Made by a program: the position numbers and the translations under genes. 64,000 bases of DNA from Laspinema sp. D2d (GTDB lineage: Bacteria > Cyanobacteriota > Cyanobacteriia > Cyanobacteriales > Laspinemataceae): positions 1 through 64,000 of the forward strand of contig NZ_JAMXFC010000038.1 of NCBI RefSeq assembly GCF_025370755.1, in the 5' to 3' direction. Positions 27,786-38,057 of the stretch are shown here, in pieces. How positions within the stretch are numbered: the stretch's first letter is position 1; every line of letters starts with the position of its first letter. A model generated the notes under the pieces. That model was not told where the DNA came from and did not search any database. It saw only the letters and a list, made by a program, of their open reading frames with translations.

Positions 27786-27854
27786 CAGAAACCCGGTTTC
27801 TTACTTTAATGAATGGCTGATTTGCAAAAAGTTGGTAAAGAAACCGGGTTTCTG
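27786..27854. repeat. Two AGAAACCCGGTTTCT repeats
   Basis: Palindromes at 27786-27802 and 27837-27854, both followed by CTTTAATG. They share the core of the 33-nt palindrome at 20098-20130 and lie between convergent genes. Confidence 0.8.
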
Positions 27855-27866
27855 GCTTTAATGGGT

Positions 27867-29765
27867 TTAGCGAGTCTCGAATCCGAGATACCCTCTGGGG
27901 GTAATCATCCAATTTTCATAGAGACTGGTGCTTTGATTGCCAATCAGAATGGTACTGAGCATATCGATGGGGTTTTCTAGGAGTTTTTCCAGGGTGGTGA
28001 GGGTGATTTGTTCGTCTTCTCGATACGCCGATCGCACGATCGCGACGGGAGTCTCAGGTTTTCGGTGTTTGAGAAAAATTGCCTGTGCGATCGCAATCTG
28101 TTCGGTTCGAGTACGCGATCGCGGATTATAAAGCGCCACCACAAAATCGGCGGCTGCGGCTGCTTCTAACCGCTTTTCTATCATCGTCCAAGGGGTGAGC
28201 AAATCACTCAGGCTAATCGCACAAAAATCATGCATTAAAGGCGTTCCCACCCGAGAGGCAGCCGCTTGTAAGGCGGTAATTCCGGGGAAAACTTGCACCC
28301 CTGGGGTTTTGCCATCCCAACCCCCATCCCGGAGTTGTTCTAAAACTAATCCCGCCATGCCGTAAATTCCCGCATCTCCCGAGGAAATCACGGCAACGGT
28401 TAATCCCCACTGTGCAAACCCGATCGCGAGTTCTGCGCGTTGTCTTTCCTGGGTAATCGGCAACGATTGCACCAGTTGACCCGGACGCAAGAGAGGTTTA
28501 ATTAAATCAATATAGAGGGTATAACCAATCACCAGATCGGCGGTGGTAATGGCGGTTTGTGCTGCCGGGGTCATCTGGTTTAACGCACCCGGACCCGTTC
28601 CCACTAACCAGAGTTTTCCCTCACGTCCGGTATATTCTCTCTCCGATTGGGCGATCGCCACCGTCACAGCACCGGGTTCCCCCTCTAGGCGAAAAATTTG
28701 CTTAGACACGAGAAGCGAATTAAACGTCTCACCTGGGGAAGTCAACTCTTGTGCAGCAACGATCGCCGCTGCTTCTGCCACGCTGGGAGTCCCCACTTCC
28801 TGTTCCACCACCGTTGACGGGGTGGGAACCGAAACCGACTTCAAAACCTCTGAGGAAAAGGTTTTTAACGGCCACTGACGTGCCTCGCACAACTCCAATA
28901 ATCCCACTTCATCGGCTTTAATATCAATGGTGGCAATTCCGGCGATCGCGGCTTGTGCGAAATGATGGGACTGACAAACTTGGGCGATCGCACTTTCCAC
29001 CACCCGCCGCGAGGTTCCTCGTTCGCAACCGACTCCCACCCACAAAACTCGCGGATGCCATTGCACCTTGGGAAATTCTGAATTCGGTGCAAATTGGCGC
29101 TGGGTAGCACTAATCCAGACTCTTGCCTTGGGGGGTTTGGAATCATCCGGCGATTCTAGGACAAAGGGATGATTTTCGGGTAAATTCTCTTGCCAGAGGG
29201 TACAACCGACTTCCTGGATGACTTCTACGGGTTCCTGACGGGCGATCGCCGCACTGACAGCGGTCCAATTACCCTCCCCTCTTGTCCAGCCAAAGGGGAC
29301 GCCTAGCACATCAATTCCCGGCAATTGCAACGCAGAGGATGCGCCAGTGAGAACCGGGGTGGCACCGATGTGAGAGGCGACTGCCTGAGTCAGTCTGTCA
29401 GCACCCCCTTGATGTCCACTACATAAACTAATGGTAAATTTCCCCGCTTCATCCACCACAACCACTGCTGGATCGATGGATTTGTGCTGTAACAAGGGTG
29501 CGATCGCCCGGACAACTGCGCCGGTTGCTAAACAAAAGATAAAAGCGCGACAATCCGGCCAAATCTGAGCGAGATGGTCCGTCAATGAGCCCGTATAAAC
29601 CTGCACTCTGGGGTGAGTCGTCCCATCAATCGCGTCTTGACAGGATGCAGGTATCCATAGGGTCGCATCGGTGGCATCACACAAAGATAGTAATCGTTTG
29701 ACCCCCGATGGGGTAACGGCGATCGCGGCGATCGGCTGATAATCCTCAAACAGTGACAATTTCAA
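27867..29765 (-). CDS. cobJ: CbiG-CobJ fusion: cobalamin biosynthesis protein
   Basis: A 632-residue bifunctional protein. The N-terminal half (about 1-345) is CbiG-like: AIAVTPSGVKRLL, the middle region, and the C-terminal VLWVGVGCERGTSRR. CbiG opens the ring-contracted lactone. The C-terminal half (about 383-630) is a precorrin-3B C17-methyltransferase with LWLVGTGPGALNQMTP and SSGDAGIYGMAGLVLE, binding SAM. Such fusions are common in cyanobacteria and support B12 or pseudo-B12 synthesis. Confidence 0.93.
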   Translation of the reverse strand: MKLSLFEDYQPIAAIAVTPSGVKRLLSLCDATDATLWIPASCQDAIDGTTHPRVQVYTGSLTDHLAQIWPDCRAFIFCLATGAVVRAIAPLLQHKSIDPAVVVVDEAGKFTISLCSGHQGGADRLTQAVASHIGATPVLTGASSALQLPGIDVLGVPFGWTRGEGNWTAVSAAIARQEPVEVIQEVGCTLWQENLPENHPFVLESPDDSKPPKARVWISATQRQFAPNSEFPKVQWHPRVLWVGVGCERGTSRRVVESAIAQVCQSHHFAQAAIAGIATIDIKADEVGLLELCEARQWPLKTFSSEVLKSVSVPTPSTVVEQEVGTPSVAEAAAIVAAQELTSPGETFNSLLVSKQIFRLEGEPGAVTVAIAQSEREYTGREGKLWLVGTGPGALNQMTPAAQTAITTADLVIGYTLYIDLIKPLLRPGQLVQSLPITQERQRAELAIGFAQWGLTVAVISSGDAGIYGMAGLVLEQLRDGGWDGKTPGVQVFPGITALQAAASRVGTPLMHDFCAISLSDLLTPWTMIEKRLEAAAAADFVVALYNPRSRTRTEQIAIAQAIFLKHRKPETPVAIVRSAYREDEQITLTTLEKLLENPIDMLSTILIGNQSTSLYENWMITPRGYLGFETR

Positions 29766-29936
29766 CGAACAATTCCTGATATTAAACGCGCCAGTCTATT
29801 CTATTTATCCGTTATAGGCGGGGCAGTTAATATAGTGCCCCTATCCTATCGGATATCCTCCCTAAAATGACCTCCGTCCTGAGTTCATTCCGGTAAAATA
29901 GTCTACCTTTGACTCAGGACCTCAAACCCAGAACCC

Positions 29937-31877
29937 TTAAATATCCAGATCCATCAGTTTGAGTTGAGGACCGTAGGTTTCGATGAACTCACGACGGGGT
30001 GCAACCCGATCGCCCATTAACACCGTAAACACGCGATCGGCTTCTGCCGCATCTTCAATTTCCACCCGCTTCAAGGTGCGACTTTCTGGATTCATCGTGG
30101 TTTCCCAGAGTTGAGTTGGCATCATTTCACCCAACCCTTTGAACCGCTGAATCGTGTAGTTTGCATTCGCGGGGAATTCATTGCGGATCAGGGTTTGCAG
30201 TTCGCGATCGCTGTAACAGTAGAAATGATTCCGACCCCGTTCCACTTTATATAACGGCGGACAAGCAATGTAAACATACCCTTGATCCACCATTTCCCGT
30301 TGATAACGATAGAAAAACGTGAGAAGCAGTGTGCGGATGTGGGCCCCATCGACGTCCGCGTCAGTCATAATGATGATTCGATGGTAGCGCAATTGTGAGG
30401 AATCAAATTCTTCCCCTTTAATCCCTAAACCGAGGGCGGCAATTAAGGCTTGGATTTCGGTATTTTTGTAAATCTTGGCATCATCGGTTTTTTCGATGTT
30501 GAGGATTTTACCGCGCAAGGGGAGGATTGCTTGGAAGCGGCGATCGCGTCCTTGTTTGGCACTGCCTCCCGCACTATCTCCTTCTACAATGTAGATTTCA
30601 CTTTCACTCGGGTCTTTGGTACTACAATCCGCCAGTTTTCCAGGCAGGGGAGAGGATTCTAAGACTGATTTGCGTCGGACCAATTCCCTGGCGCGGCGGG
30701 CGGCTTCTGCGGCATTATAGGCTTGAATGGCCCGTTCTAAAATGGAATCCGCCACACTGGGTCGAAATTCTAAATACTCCGTGAGCACTTCACCCACTAA
30801 AGAATCGACAATTCCCCGGACTTCGGTATTGCCTAATTTGGTCTTGGTTTGTCCTTCAAATTCCGGGTCGGGCACTTTCACGGAAATCACCGCAGTTAAC
30901 CCTTCCCGAATGTGCTCACCGCCGAGATTGGAATCCCCTTCTTTGAGTTTATTCCGTTTGCGGGCGATCGCATTCATGGTCCGCGTTAAAACGGCTTTCA
31001 ATCCTTCTAGGTGAGTACCGCCATCAATGGTGCGGATGTTATTTGCAAACCCCAGGACATTATCGGTGTAAGCATCGATGCACCATTGCAACGAAACTTC
31101 AACATGAACATTATTCCGTTCGCCTTCAACGTAAATAATTTCTTCATGAAGAGGCTGTTTGTCCCGGTTCATGTATTCTACATATTCCCGAATTCCACCT
31201 TCATAGCAATAAGTTTCAACTCGTGGCTCATTATTTTTAAGCAGTTCGATGCGATTATCCGAAAAGGTAATTTTAACCCCAGCATTGAGGTAGGCCAGTT
31301 CGCGCAATCGTCCCGCTACAGTGCTGTAATCAAATTCAATGCCGGTACTGAAAATTTGCAGGTCTGGTTTAAAGCAAACGGAGGTTCCCGTGCGATTTTC
31401 TTTAATCGGTTTAGCTTCTAATTCGCCAATTGCTGCACCCCGTTCATACCGTTGGGTATGGACTTTTTTCTCCCGCCAAACTGTGACTTCCACCCATTCC
31501 GACAAGGCGTTAACCACGGAGATCCCCACCCCGTGTAATCCTCCGGAGACTTTATACCCGCCCCCTCCAAATTTACCTCCAGCGTGGAGGACGGTCATCA
31601 CGGTTTCCAGGGCCGACCTTCCTGTTTTAGAATGGATGTCCGTAGGAATGCCTCGACCGTCATCGGTTACGGTACAAGAGCCATCTGGATTGAACTCAAT
31701 TTCAATATGGGTACAGTGTCCAGCAAGCGCCTCATCGATCGAGTTGTCCACAACCTCGTAAACTAGATGGTGGAGTCCTCGGGGCCCGGTGGTCCCGATG
31801 TACATCCCCGGTCGCTTGCGTACTGCTTCGAGTCCTTCAAGAACTTGTATTTGGTCAGCGCTGTAGTTGCTGGTCAT
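29937..31877 (-). CDS. gyrB: DNA gyrase subunit B
   Basis: The ATPase subunit of gyrase, 646 residues. The GHKL domain has [12 protein letters not shown] and [15 protein letters not shown]. The TOPRIM part has [15 protein letters not shown] (about 435-449) and [13 protein letters not shown]. The length equals the short cyanobacterial form, with no intein. Divergent from miaA. Confidence 0.98.
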   Translation of the reverse strand: MTSNYSADQIQVLEGLEAVRKRPGMYIGTTGPRGLHHLVYEVVDNSIDEALAGHCTHIEIEFNPDGSCTVTDDGRGIPTDIHSKTGRSALETVMTVLHAGGKFGGGGYKVSGGLHGVGISVVNALSEWVEVTVWREKKVHTQRYERGAAIGELEAKPIKENRTGTSVCFKPDLQIFSTGIEFDYSTVAGRLRELAYLNAGVKITFSDNRIELLKNNEPRVETYCYEGGIREYVEYMNRDKQPLHEEIIYVEGERNNVHVEVSLQWCIDAYTDNVLGFANNIRTIDGGTHLEGLKAVLTRTMNAIARKRNKLKEGDSNLGGEHIREGLTAVISVKVPDPEFEGQTKTKLGNTEVRGIVDSLVGEVLTEYLEFRPSVADSILERAIQAYNAAEAARRARELVRRKSVLESSPLPGKLADCSTKDPSESEIYIVEGDSAGGSAKQGRDRRFQAILPLRGKILNIEKTDDAKIYKNTEIQALIAALGLGIKGEEFDSSQLRYHRIIIMTDADVDGAHIRTLLLTFFYRYQREMVDQGYVYIACPPLYKVERGRNHFYCYSDRELQTLIRNEFPANANYTIQRFKGLGEMMPTQLWETTMNPESRTLKRVEIEDAAEADRVFTVLMGDRVAPRREFIETYGPQLKLMDLDI

Positions 31878-32000
31878 ACCACGATAGCTCCATTAATAGG
31901 GCTTTTGCAGCCCACAAAGTGTCAGAATACCAAAAACTGTCAAAATTATAACATTAAACGGTTGTTCGCGATGATAGCCCAATTAGAAGAGAAATTTTTT

Positions 32001-32128
32001 GGGGGGATGGAGGGGAGGTTGGGGGAGATAGGGAGGTTAGGGGAGATGGGGAAGATTGGGGAGATGGGGAGGATGGGGAAGATTGGGGAGATGGGGAGGA
32101 TGGGGGAGATTGGGGAGATGGGGGGATG
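32001..32128. repeat. G-rich tandem repeat before miaA
   Basis: Irregular units GGGGAGATGGGGA and GGGAAGATTGGGGAGATGGG spanning about 128 nt, between divergent gyrB and miaA. Several runs of four to six G could form G-quadruplex structures. Related to the repeat at 1672-1725. Translated, it gives a Gly-Trp-Arg run in frame with miaA, which I regard as non-coding. Confidence 0.85.
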
Positions 32129-32148
32129 AGGAAGGAGAAATGAGGATC

Positions 32149-33093
32149 ATGCCTGGATTAATTGTGATTTGTGGGGCGACGGCAACGGGGAAATCCAGTC
32201 TGGCATTGGATTTAGCCCAGCGTCTGGGGTCGCCCATTTTGAGTGCGGATTCTCGTCAGGTGTATCGCGAGTTCGATATTGGGACCGCTAAACCCACTGC
32301 TGCCGATCGCCGGTTGGTCCCTCATTATCTCCTAGATATCTGTGATCCGACAGAGAATTTGACCGTGGCGGATTATCAGGACCGGGCAAATCAGGCGATC
32401 GCTGAGGTTCATCAAAGGAATCAGGTCCCTTTGTTGGTGGGAGGGACGGGTTTATATCTGAAGGCAGTGGTTAAGGGGTTGAAAATTCCCCGGGTGGCCC
32501 CTAATTCCGAGTTGCGATCGCAGTTGGCGGCGTTGGGTCAAGGTCAATGTTATGCCATGCTGCAACAGGTGGACCCTGAGAGTACCACCCGCATTCATGC
32601 CCATGATTCGGTTAGAACTTTACGGGCATTAGAAGTATTTTACGTCACAGGCTGCCCCATTTCTCAACAACAAGGAGAAAATCTCCCTAGTTATCCTATT
32701 TTACAAATTGGTTTAGATTGTACGGAGGTCCAAGAGGGCGATCGGCGAATTTTAATTCGTACCCAGGAAATGTTTGAGGCGGGTTTTGTGGCGGAGGTGG
32801 AATCAATTTGTGACAAATATGGAACAAATTTACCCCTACTTCATACCCTCGGATATGCTGAAATTAAGCAATATTTGGCCGGAAAAATTTCCCTAGAAGA
32901 GGCTAAAGAATTAACGGCCTTACATACCCGACAATTTGCTAAACGCCAGCGGACTTGGTTCCGAGGCGATCGCCAGATTGAATGGTTTGCTGCAGATCAG
33001 CCCGATTTGCTAGAACGGGTCTGGAATCGAATCCAGAAGTTTTTAGAACCGCCGAAAGTCCCCTCGGTCTCCACTACTTCATCACGAGTATAA
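32149..33093 (+). CDS. miaA: tRNA dimethylallyltransferase
   Basis: It adds the dimethylallyl group to A37 of UNN-decoding tRNAs. About 314 residues. The P-loop is GATATGKSS (about 9-17), then ILSADSRQVYREFDIGTAKP, LVGGTGLYLKAVV, and the RTWFR end with the tRNA contacts. I start at the ATG at 32149, giving MPGLIVICG. AAGGAG lies 11 nt upstream. An ATG at 32140 sits too close to that ribosome binding site, and an upstream extension into the G-rich repeat is rejected. Confidence 0.95.
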   Translation: MPGLIVICGATATGKSSLALDLAQRLGSPILSADSRQVYREFDIGTAKPTAADRRLVPHYLLDICDPTENLTVADYQDRANQAIAEVHQRNQVPLLVGGTGLYLKAVVKGLKIPRVAPNSELRSQLAALGQGQCYAMLQQVDPESTTRIHAHDSVRTLRALEVFYVTGCPISQQQGENLPSYPILQIGLDCTEVQEGDRRILIRTQEMFEAGFVAEVESICDKYGTNLPLLHTLGYAEIKQYLAGKISLEEAKELTALHTRQFAKRQRTWFRGDRQIEWFAADQPDLLERVWNRIQKFLEPPKVPSVSTTSSRV

Positions 33094-33129
33094 CCTCCTA
33101 TCTATGTCAATCGAATTTAAGTTAAGATT

Positions 33130-33897
33130 ATGAAATCTAATCAGTTAGAAACAAAGTGTATTTTATCAGTAACTTTAAACATCATCGGGTTGCTTATAGC
33201 CGTTATCTTCATTGCTAAAAAAGGAGGAATTCCTTACATTTTAAGACAACTCCAGACAACTCCTGCTAAAACGTCTACTCAACCTTGGGTGGATATTTAC
33301 TATCAACATCGTCAAAGTTTGTTTGAAGGGATTACTACTGAAATCAGCAGTCCCATTATTTTTCTCGGGGATAGTTTAACGGATTCTTGTGAATGGAACG
33401 AGATTTTAAATCATCCCCAAATTGTGAATCGCGGCATTATGGGGGATACAACCGATGGGGTCTTGGAACGGTTAAAGCCTATTCTCGCCTCTCAACCGCG
33501 TCAAATTTTTCTGATGATTGGCATTAATGATTTAGCCCGCAAAAAGGATTTTTCAGGAATTTTATTCAATTATCAACAGATTTTAGCCACGATTCAACAA
33601 CAATCTCCGCAAACTGAAGTTTATATCAAAAGTGTTTTACCCGTCAACAACACCCTATTTGAAAAAGGCCCTAGCAATGAGATGATTAGAAATCTGAATA
33701 CTCAACTACAACGGTTAAGCAAAAATTATTCTTATTCCTATATTGATTTACATTCTAAACTGGTGGATGAAAATCAACAACTCGATGAACGCTATACCCT
33801 AGATGGGTTACATTTGAATGGGACGGCCTACTTGATTTGGAAAGCGGCGATCGAAAATTATGTGAAACGCGACGGTAAGGGATTGGATAAAGGATAA
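33130..33897 (+). CDS. SGNH/GDSL hydrolase with N-terminal membrane anchor
   Basis: A 255-residue protein. One hydrophobic segment at about 13-30 is followed by an SGNH domain: GDSLTDS (nucleophile Ser, about 79-85), GIMGDTT, LMIGINDLA (block III Asn), and DGLHLNGTAYLIW with the catalytic Asp-His. It probably deacylates a lipid or polysaccharide outside the membrane. 37 nt after miaA, perhaps co-transcribed. Confidence 0.87.
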   Translation: MKSNQLETKCILSVTLNIIGLLIAVIFIAKKGGIPYILRQLQTTPAKTSTQPWVDIYYQHRQSLFEGITTEISSPIIFLGDSLTDSCEWNEILNHPQIVNRGIMGDTTDGVLERLKPILASQPRQIFLMIGINDLARKKDFSGILFNYQQILATIQQQSPQTEVYIKSVLPVNNTLFEKGPSNEMIRNLNTQLQRLSKNYSYSYIDLHSKLVDENQQLDERYTLDGLHLNGTAYLIWKAAIENYVKRDGKGLDKG

Positions 33898-33972
33898 AAC
33901 CGATTCCCCAACCCATAACCCACCCCTAATGACCCATGATGCACAACCCACAACATTACCCGAGGTGAATTG

Positions 33973-34698
33973 ATGGATTATCTTAAATTTATTGAAATGC
34001 TTCCTAAGCAGTATGAAAATTGGGGTGAGGATTCAGTCAAACCCTGTTCTGACAAGTTCCAAGAGGTTCTCGATCGCGTCCAAGGGACAACAACGGCGAA
34101 TTTGATGCAGTTAATCAATTTGGCGGTGTCTTGCCTGGAACCCGGGGAAATTTATTGTGAAATTGGCACTTATCAAGGGTCGAGTTTAATTGGCGCATTG
34201 CTAGATCAAGGAGATCGCCATGCTTATGGGGTAGATAATTTCTCGGAATGGGATGAAAGTAGCGAGAGTTATGAAACCTTGATTGAGAATTTAACTCAAT
34301 TTCAGGTGTTGGATCGGGTGGAGTTTTATAATGAAGACTTTGAAAGGTTTCTCTTGGATCTGCGCGATCGCCAACCGACGCCTAAAGTTGGGGTCTATTT
34401 TTATGATTGTGCTTATGACTATCGATCGCAACTGATTGGGTTACTGTTCATGAAAAACTTTTTAGCCGATCGCGCTTTAGTGATTGTTAATAATGGTCAC
34501 TGGAAAACCGTCCAACAAGCACAAAAAGATTTTATTGCCGCCCATCCCGAATGTCAAGCGATCGCCGAACTCTCTAGCGTCGTTGGGGAAGCAACGTTTG
34601 GGAATGGAATTCAAGTGCTGAGGTGGACAAGTTCCTCGAATAATCGTTATTCTGCTGCTTCCGAACAGAATCGCGATCGGCAAGCCGTCGGATCATAA
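33973..34698 (+). CDS. Class I SAM-dependent methyltransferase-like protein
   Basis: About 241 residues. The GEIYCEIGTYQGSSLIGALL segment is a motif I nucleotide-binding loop, with an acidic end of strand 2 in YGVDNFSEWD. This matches the Methyltransf_24 type. The start is the ATG at 33973, preceded by GAGGTG. The substrate is unknown. Confidence 0.75.
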   Translation: MDYLKFIEMLPKQYENWGEDSVKPCSDKFQEVLDRVQGTTTANLMQLINLAVSCLEPGEIYCEIGTYQGSSLIGALLDQGDRHAYGVDNFSEWDESSESYETLIENLTQFQVLDRVEFYNEDFERFLLDLRDRQPTPKVGVYFYDCAYDYRSQLIGLLFMKNFLADRALVIVNNGHWKTVQQAQKDFIAAHPECQAIAELSSVVGEATFGNGIQVLRWTSSSNNRYSAASEQNRDRQAVGS

Positions 34699-34788
34699 AT
34701 TGCAGGCAGTTTTGCCCAAAAATTATCCTAAATCCGATACTCATTTAATCTCCCATCTTGATAAACCCTCAGTAGGAACTATAGTACC

Positions 34789-36264
34789 ATGTTGGCCCAA
34801 AAGACGCAACAAGAACGCGACTGGAAAGCGATTATTAAAGAATTTGAACGAGTGGTTGGAAAAGATGGAGTAGTCCGACGAAAAGAAGAACTCCTTACAT
34901 ACGAATGTGATGGATTAACCAGCTACCGCCAACGTCCCGCATTAGTCGTATTACCCCGAACCACGGAACAGGTTTCTGAAGCCATTAAAGTTTGCGATCG
35001 CCATAACATTCCCTGGTTACCCCGAGGTGCAGGAACCGGACTTTCTGGCGGTGCATTACCCATTGAAAACTCGGTGTTAATTGTCACTTCGTTAATGCGA
35101 AAAATCCTCAAAGTTGACCTAGAAAATCAGCGGGTTGTCGTCCAACCCGGGGTAATTAATAACTGGGTTACCCAAACCGTTAGCGGGGCGGGATTTTATT
35201 ATGCCCCCGACCCGTCTAGTCAAATTATCTGTTCTATTGGTGGCAATGTTGCTGAAAATTCAGGGGGTGTTCACTGCCTCAAATATGGCGTTACCACCAA
35301 TCATGTTTTAGGCTTAAAATTAGTCCTGCCGGATGGTTCCATTGTGGATGTAGGAGGAGAACTTACGGAAATGCCCGGTTATGATTTAACCGGCTTATTT
35401 GTTGGGTCCGAAGGCACATTAGGAATCGCGACAGAAATTACCCTTCGCATTCTCAAAACCCCGGAAGCTATTTGCGTCCTCTTAGCTGATTTTACCAGCG
35501 TTGAAGATGCTGGGGCGGCAGTTTCTGCCATTACCAGCGCAGGCATTATTCCCGCTGGGATGGAAATGATGGATAACCTCAGCATTAATGCCGTAGAAGA
35601 TGTTGTTGCCACCGGATGCTATCCCCGCGATGCCACGGCTATTTTACTCGTTGAAATTGATGGATTGCAGGTGGAAGTAGATAAAAATAAACAGAGAATT
35701 TCTGAACTTTGCAAGCAGAATGGGGCGAGAAACATTACTTCCGCCAGTGACTTGGAAACGCGGCTAAAATTATGGAAAGGGCGGAAAGCTGCTTTTGCCG
35801 CAGCGGGACATTTAAGCCCAGATTATTATGTGCAAGATGGAGTCATTCCCCGGACTCAATTGCCTTATGTGTTGAAAGAAATCGAGGGACTCAGCCAAAA
35901 ATATGGCTATCGCGTGGCGAATGTCTTTCATGCTGGAGATGGCAATCTTCATCCGTTAGTTTTGTATGATAATTCTATCCCTGGGGCATTAGAACAAGTG
36001 GAAGAACTCGGGGGAGAAATTCTCAAACTCTGTGTAAAAGTTGGGGGAAGTCTCACGGGAGAACATGGGATTGGTGCTGATAAAAAATGCTACATGAGTG
36101 AAATGTTTAATGAAATTGATTTAGAAACCATGCAATGGGTGCGTAGTGTGTTTAATCCCAAAGGATTGGCAAATCCAGATAAACTCTTTCCCACCCCCCG
36201 GACCTGTGGAGAAGCAGCCAATGCCCTACAGACTCAAAAATTTGAGGGAATAGAGGCTTTTTAA
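34789..36264 (+). CDS. glcD: Glycolate oxidase/dehydrogenase subunit GlcD
   Basis: A 491-residue FAD-dependent dehydrogenase oxidising glycolate to glyoxylate in photorespiration. The FAD-binding PCMH domain has LPRGAGTGLSGGALP (about 76-90) and CSIGGNVAENSGGVHC. The C-terminal FAD-linked oxidase domain has NVFHAGDGNLHPLV and LTGEHGIGADKK. D-lactate dehydrogenases are close relatives, so substrate assignment is moderately certain. No glcE or glcF is adjacent. Confidence 0.88.
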   Translation: MLAQKTQQERDWKAIIKEFERVVGKDGVVRRKEELLTYECDGLTSYRQRPALVVLPRTTEQVSEAIKVCDRHNIPWLPRGAGTGLSGGALPIENSVLIVTSLMRKILKVDLENQRVVVQPGVINNWVTQTVSGAGFYYAPDPSSQIICSIGGNVAENSGGVHCLKYGVTTNHVLGLKLVLPDGSIVDVGGELTEMPGYDLTGLFVGSEGTLGIATEITLRILKTPEAICVLLADFTSVEDAGAAVSAITSAGIIPAGMEMMDNLSINAVEDVVATGCYPRDATAILLVEIDGLQVEVDKNKQRISELCKQNGARNITSASDLETRLKLWKGRKAAFAAAGHLSPDYYVQDGVIPRTQLPYVLKEIEGLSQKYGYRVANVFHAGDGNLHPLVLYDNSIPGALEQVEELGGEILKLCVKVGGSLTGEHGIGADKKCYMSEMFNEIDLETMQWVRSVFNPKGLANPDKLFPTPRTCGEAANALQTQKFEGIEAF

Positions 36265-36325
36265 GGCTCAATTCTGATGAATTAATCTATTTACAACCTC
36301 TCAGCAACAGGTTAAATTTTCTAAC

Positions 36326-36360
36326 AAGCCCCCCTTTTCAAGGGGGGTTGGGGGGATCAA
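36326..36360. repeat. C6/G6 palindromic repeat, copy 3
   Basis: AAGCCCCCCTTTTCAAGGGG followed by GGTTGGGGGGATCAA. Same family as 4997 and 21548. It lies between convergent glcD and the exonuclease-like gene. Confidence 0.8.
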
Positions 36361-36389
36361 ACCAGTATTTTGCCAGAATTCAACAGGGC

Positions 36390-37049
36390 TTAGTAACGCT
36401 TGACTTTAAACTCATACTGGAGAAAAGTATTCGGGTCTAAAGGGGAAAATTTTTGTTTCCAATTAGAGACAATATAAAAATAATTCTTCGCATCTTCTAA
36501 ACAGTATTCGTAAATTCTATTAATAATTTCACTGGAATTTTCTTTTTGAGATAGGACTCGCTTGGCATTACGGCGAATGTAAAGCCCATTAATTTGTTTA
36601 TCAATGTTGATATCCAGATATTCAAATAATCCATTTAATCCCCCCCGGTATCGAGATTGTTTGGGGTCATATAAATCTAAAATAGTTAGCGGACTGATGT
36701 CTGGCTTGAGTTTCAGAGACCTAATGCGCTTTGTTAAACAATATAAATCACTGTTAATAATATTGAAACCGACGAAAATTTTGTCTTGCAATAATTTTAA
36801 ATCGGTAATAATTTCTTTGACTAAATATTTTTCTTCGCGATGGTTTTCAATGAGTTGAATTTTAATATATTGAGAATCGGTAGATTCTAAAATGCGAGTA
36901 ATGGTATAACCAAAAATTCTTTGTTGGACTTTGTTTGGAGTGATATAAACTGGAAAAAATTCTAAATCAATAAAGACTAAGTTATGAAGAGGACCCTGAT
37001 AAAAATTATTAATGAACTGAGTTTCCAGACAGAGTTCTTTTTTCCACAT
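36390..37049 (-). CDS. Predicted DEDDy-type 3'-5' exonuclease-like protein
   Basis: A 219-residue AT-rich gene product with no obvious close family, but with the spacing of an RNase H-like exonuclease. Motif I is VFIDLEFF (Asp28, Glu30). Motif II is FVGFNIINSDLYCL (Asp101). TILDLYDPK lies between II and III. Motif III is YCLED (Tyr182, Asp186). All four acidic residues and the DEDDy tyrosine are present. Whether it acts on DNA or RNA is unknown. The gene stands alone. Confidence 0.65.
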   Translation of the reverse strand: MWKKELCLETQFINNFYQGPLHNLVFIDLEFFPVYITPNKVQQRIFGYTITRILESTDSQYIKIQLIENHREEKYLVKEIITDLKLLQDKIFVGFNIINSDLYCLTKRIRSLKLKPDISPLTILDLYDPKQSRYRGGLNGLFEYLDINIDKQINGLYIRRNAKRVLSQKENSSEIINRIYEYCLEDAKNYFYIVSNWKQKFSPLDPNTFLQYEFKVKRY

Positions 37050-37380
37050 AGTAGCCTACAATACAAGAAGATAGTTAATAAGAGATATACTATATCATAC
37101 AATTCTATCGGGATTTTCATGGCAACTGACCGGGGTTAATCGCAGCAAGGCCCTAGGAAAGTTGAGAATCCCTCCGGGATATTCAGGAGAAAAGCTGGAT
37201 TGCCGAGTTATCCGAAGTAATTGTCTAGGTTTCCCCTGGGAAATCCAACGCCGGTCCTCCCTCTCCCCGGATGCCTGGAGAAAATCACTCGGGTGAAGTT
37301 TGACAGTGAGAGCAGTAGCAGGCTACAACCGAGGAGACTGTATGTGTTGACCTGATTATTTTAGGCGATCGCGGAGATTC

Positions 37381-38025
37381 ATGAGCTATGTAAATGGAGT
37401 GGGCCTCAAATTAACTTGGGATGCCTTGTTAGACCAGTTTTCTGCCGATCGCAAACTCGGTAAAAAAGTCTTATTTAATTTAGTCAGTAGCTATTGTCAG
37501 CCGGAACGATATTATCATAACCTCGGACATATTCAGTTGATAATAGAAATCCTAGACCCCCTGAAATCTCTAGCCCAGGATTTTGCCGCTATTTATTTAG
37601 CCACTTGGTTTCATGATGTGATTTATGACCCGACTGCTTCGGATAATGAAGAGAAAAGTGCAGACTATGCCGCAGAAGTCTTGACAACATTAAATATTCC
37701 CGCGTCAACGATTGCCGCCACCCAAACGCTGATTCTCAGAACGAAACACCATGAAGCGGCAAGGGATGAATTAGATATTCAAATTTTTCTCGATGCAGAT
37801 TGGGCAATTTTTGGGGAAGAACCCTCAGAATATCAGTTTTATACTCAAGCCATTCGCCGAGAATTTGTGGCCTTTTCTGACGACGACTATCGCCGAGGGA
37901 GAACGCAATTTTTAAAAAGGGTATTAAAGCGCGATCGCCTGTATTTTACTCCCCAGATGTTTGAGGAACGAGAGGCGATCGCCCGCCGTAATTTAGAACA
38001 AGAACTTCACACCCTTTCCGCCTAA
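37381..38025 (+). CDS. HD-domain predicted metal-dependent phosphohydrolase
   Basis: A 214-residue protein with RYYHNLGHI (first metal His), ATWFHDVIYDP (HD motif, about 80-85) and later LRTKHHEA and IFLDADWAIFG, where the last Asp may be the fourth ligand. It matches the HD superfamily of predicted phosphohydrolases in cyanobacteria. The substrate is unknown. Confidence 0.82.
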   Translation: MSYVNGVGLKLTWDALLDQFSADRKLGKKVLFNLVSSYCQPERYYHNLGHIQLIIEILDPLKSLAQDFAAIYLATWFHDVIYDPTASDNEEKSADYAAEVLTTLNIPASTIAATQTLILRTKHHEAARDELDIQIFLDADWAIFGEEPSEYQFYTQAIRREFVAFSDDDYRRGRTQFLKRVLKRDRLYFTPQMFEEREAIARRNLEQELHTLSA

Positions 38026-38057
38026 ATTCTCTCGTCTAAGCCCCCTCTCAATTAACC

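Noticed and set aside
31767-32129. 120-codon plus-strand frame ending in Gly/Met/Arg repeats
   Set aside because: It is the antisense of the gyrB 5' end running into the G-rich array.
32056-32148. N-terminal extension of MiaA rich in Gly, Trp and Arg
   Set aside because: It is encoded by the G-rich tandem repeat, and the family starts at MPGLIVICG.
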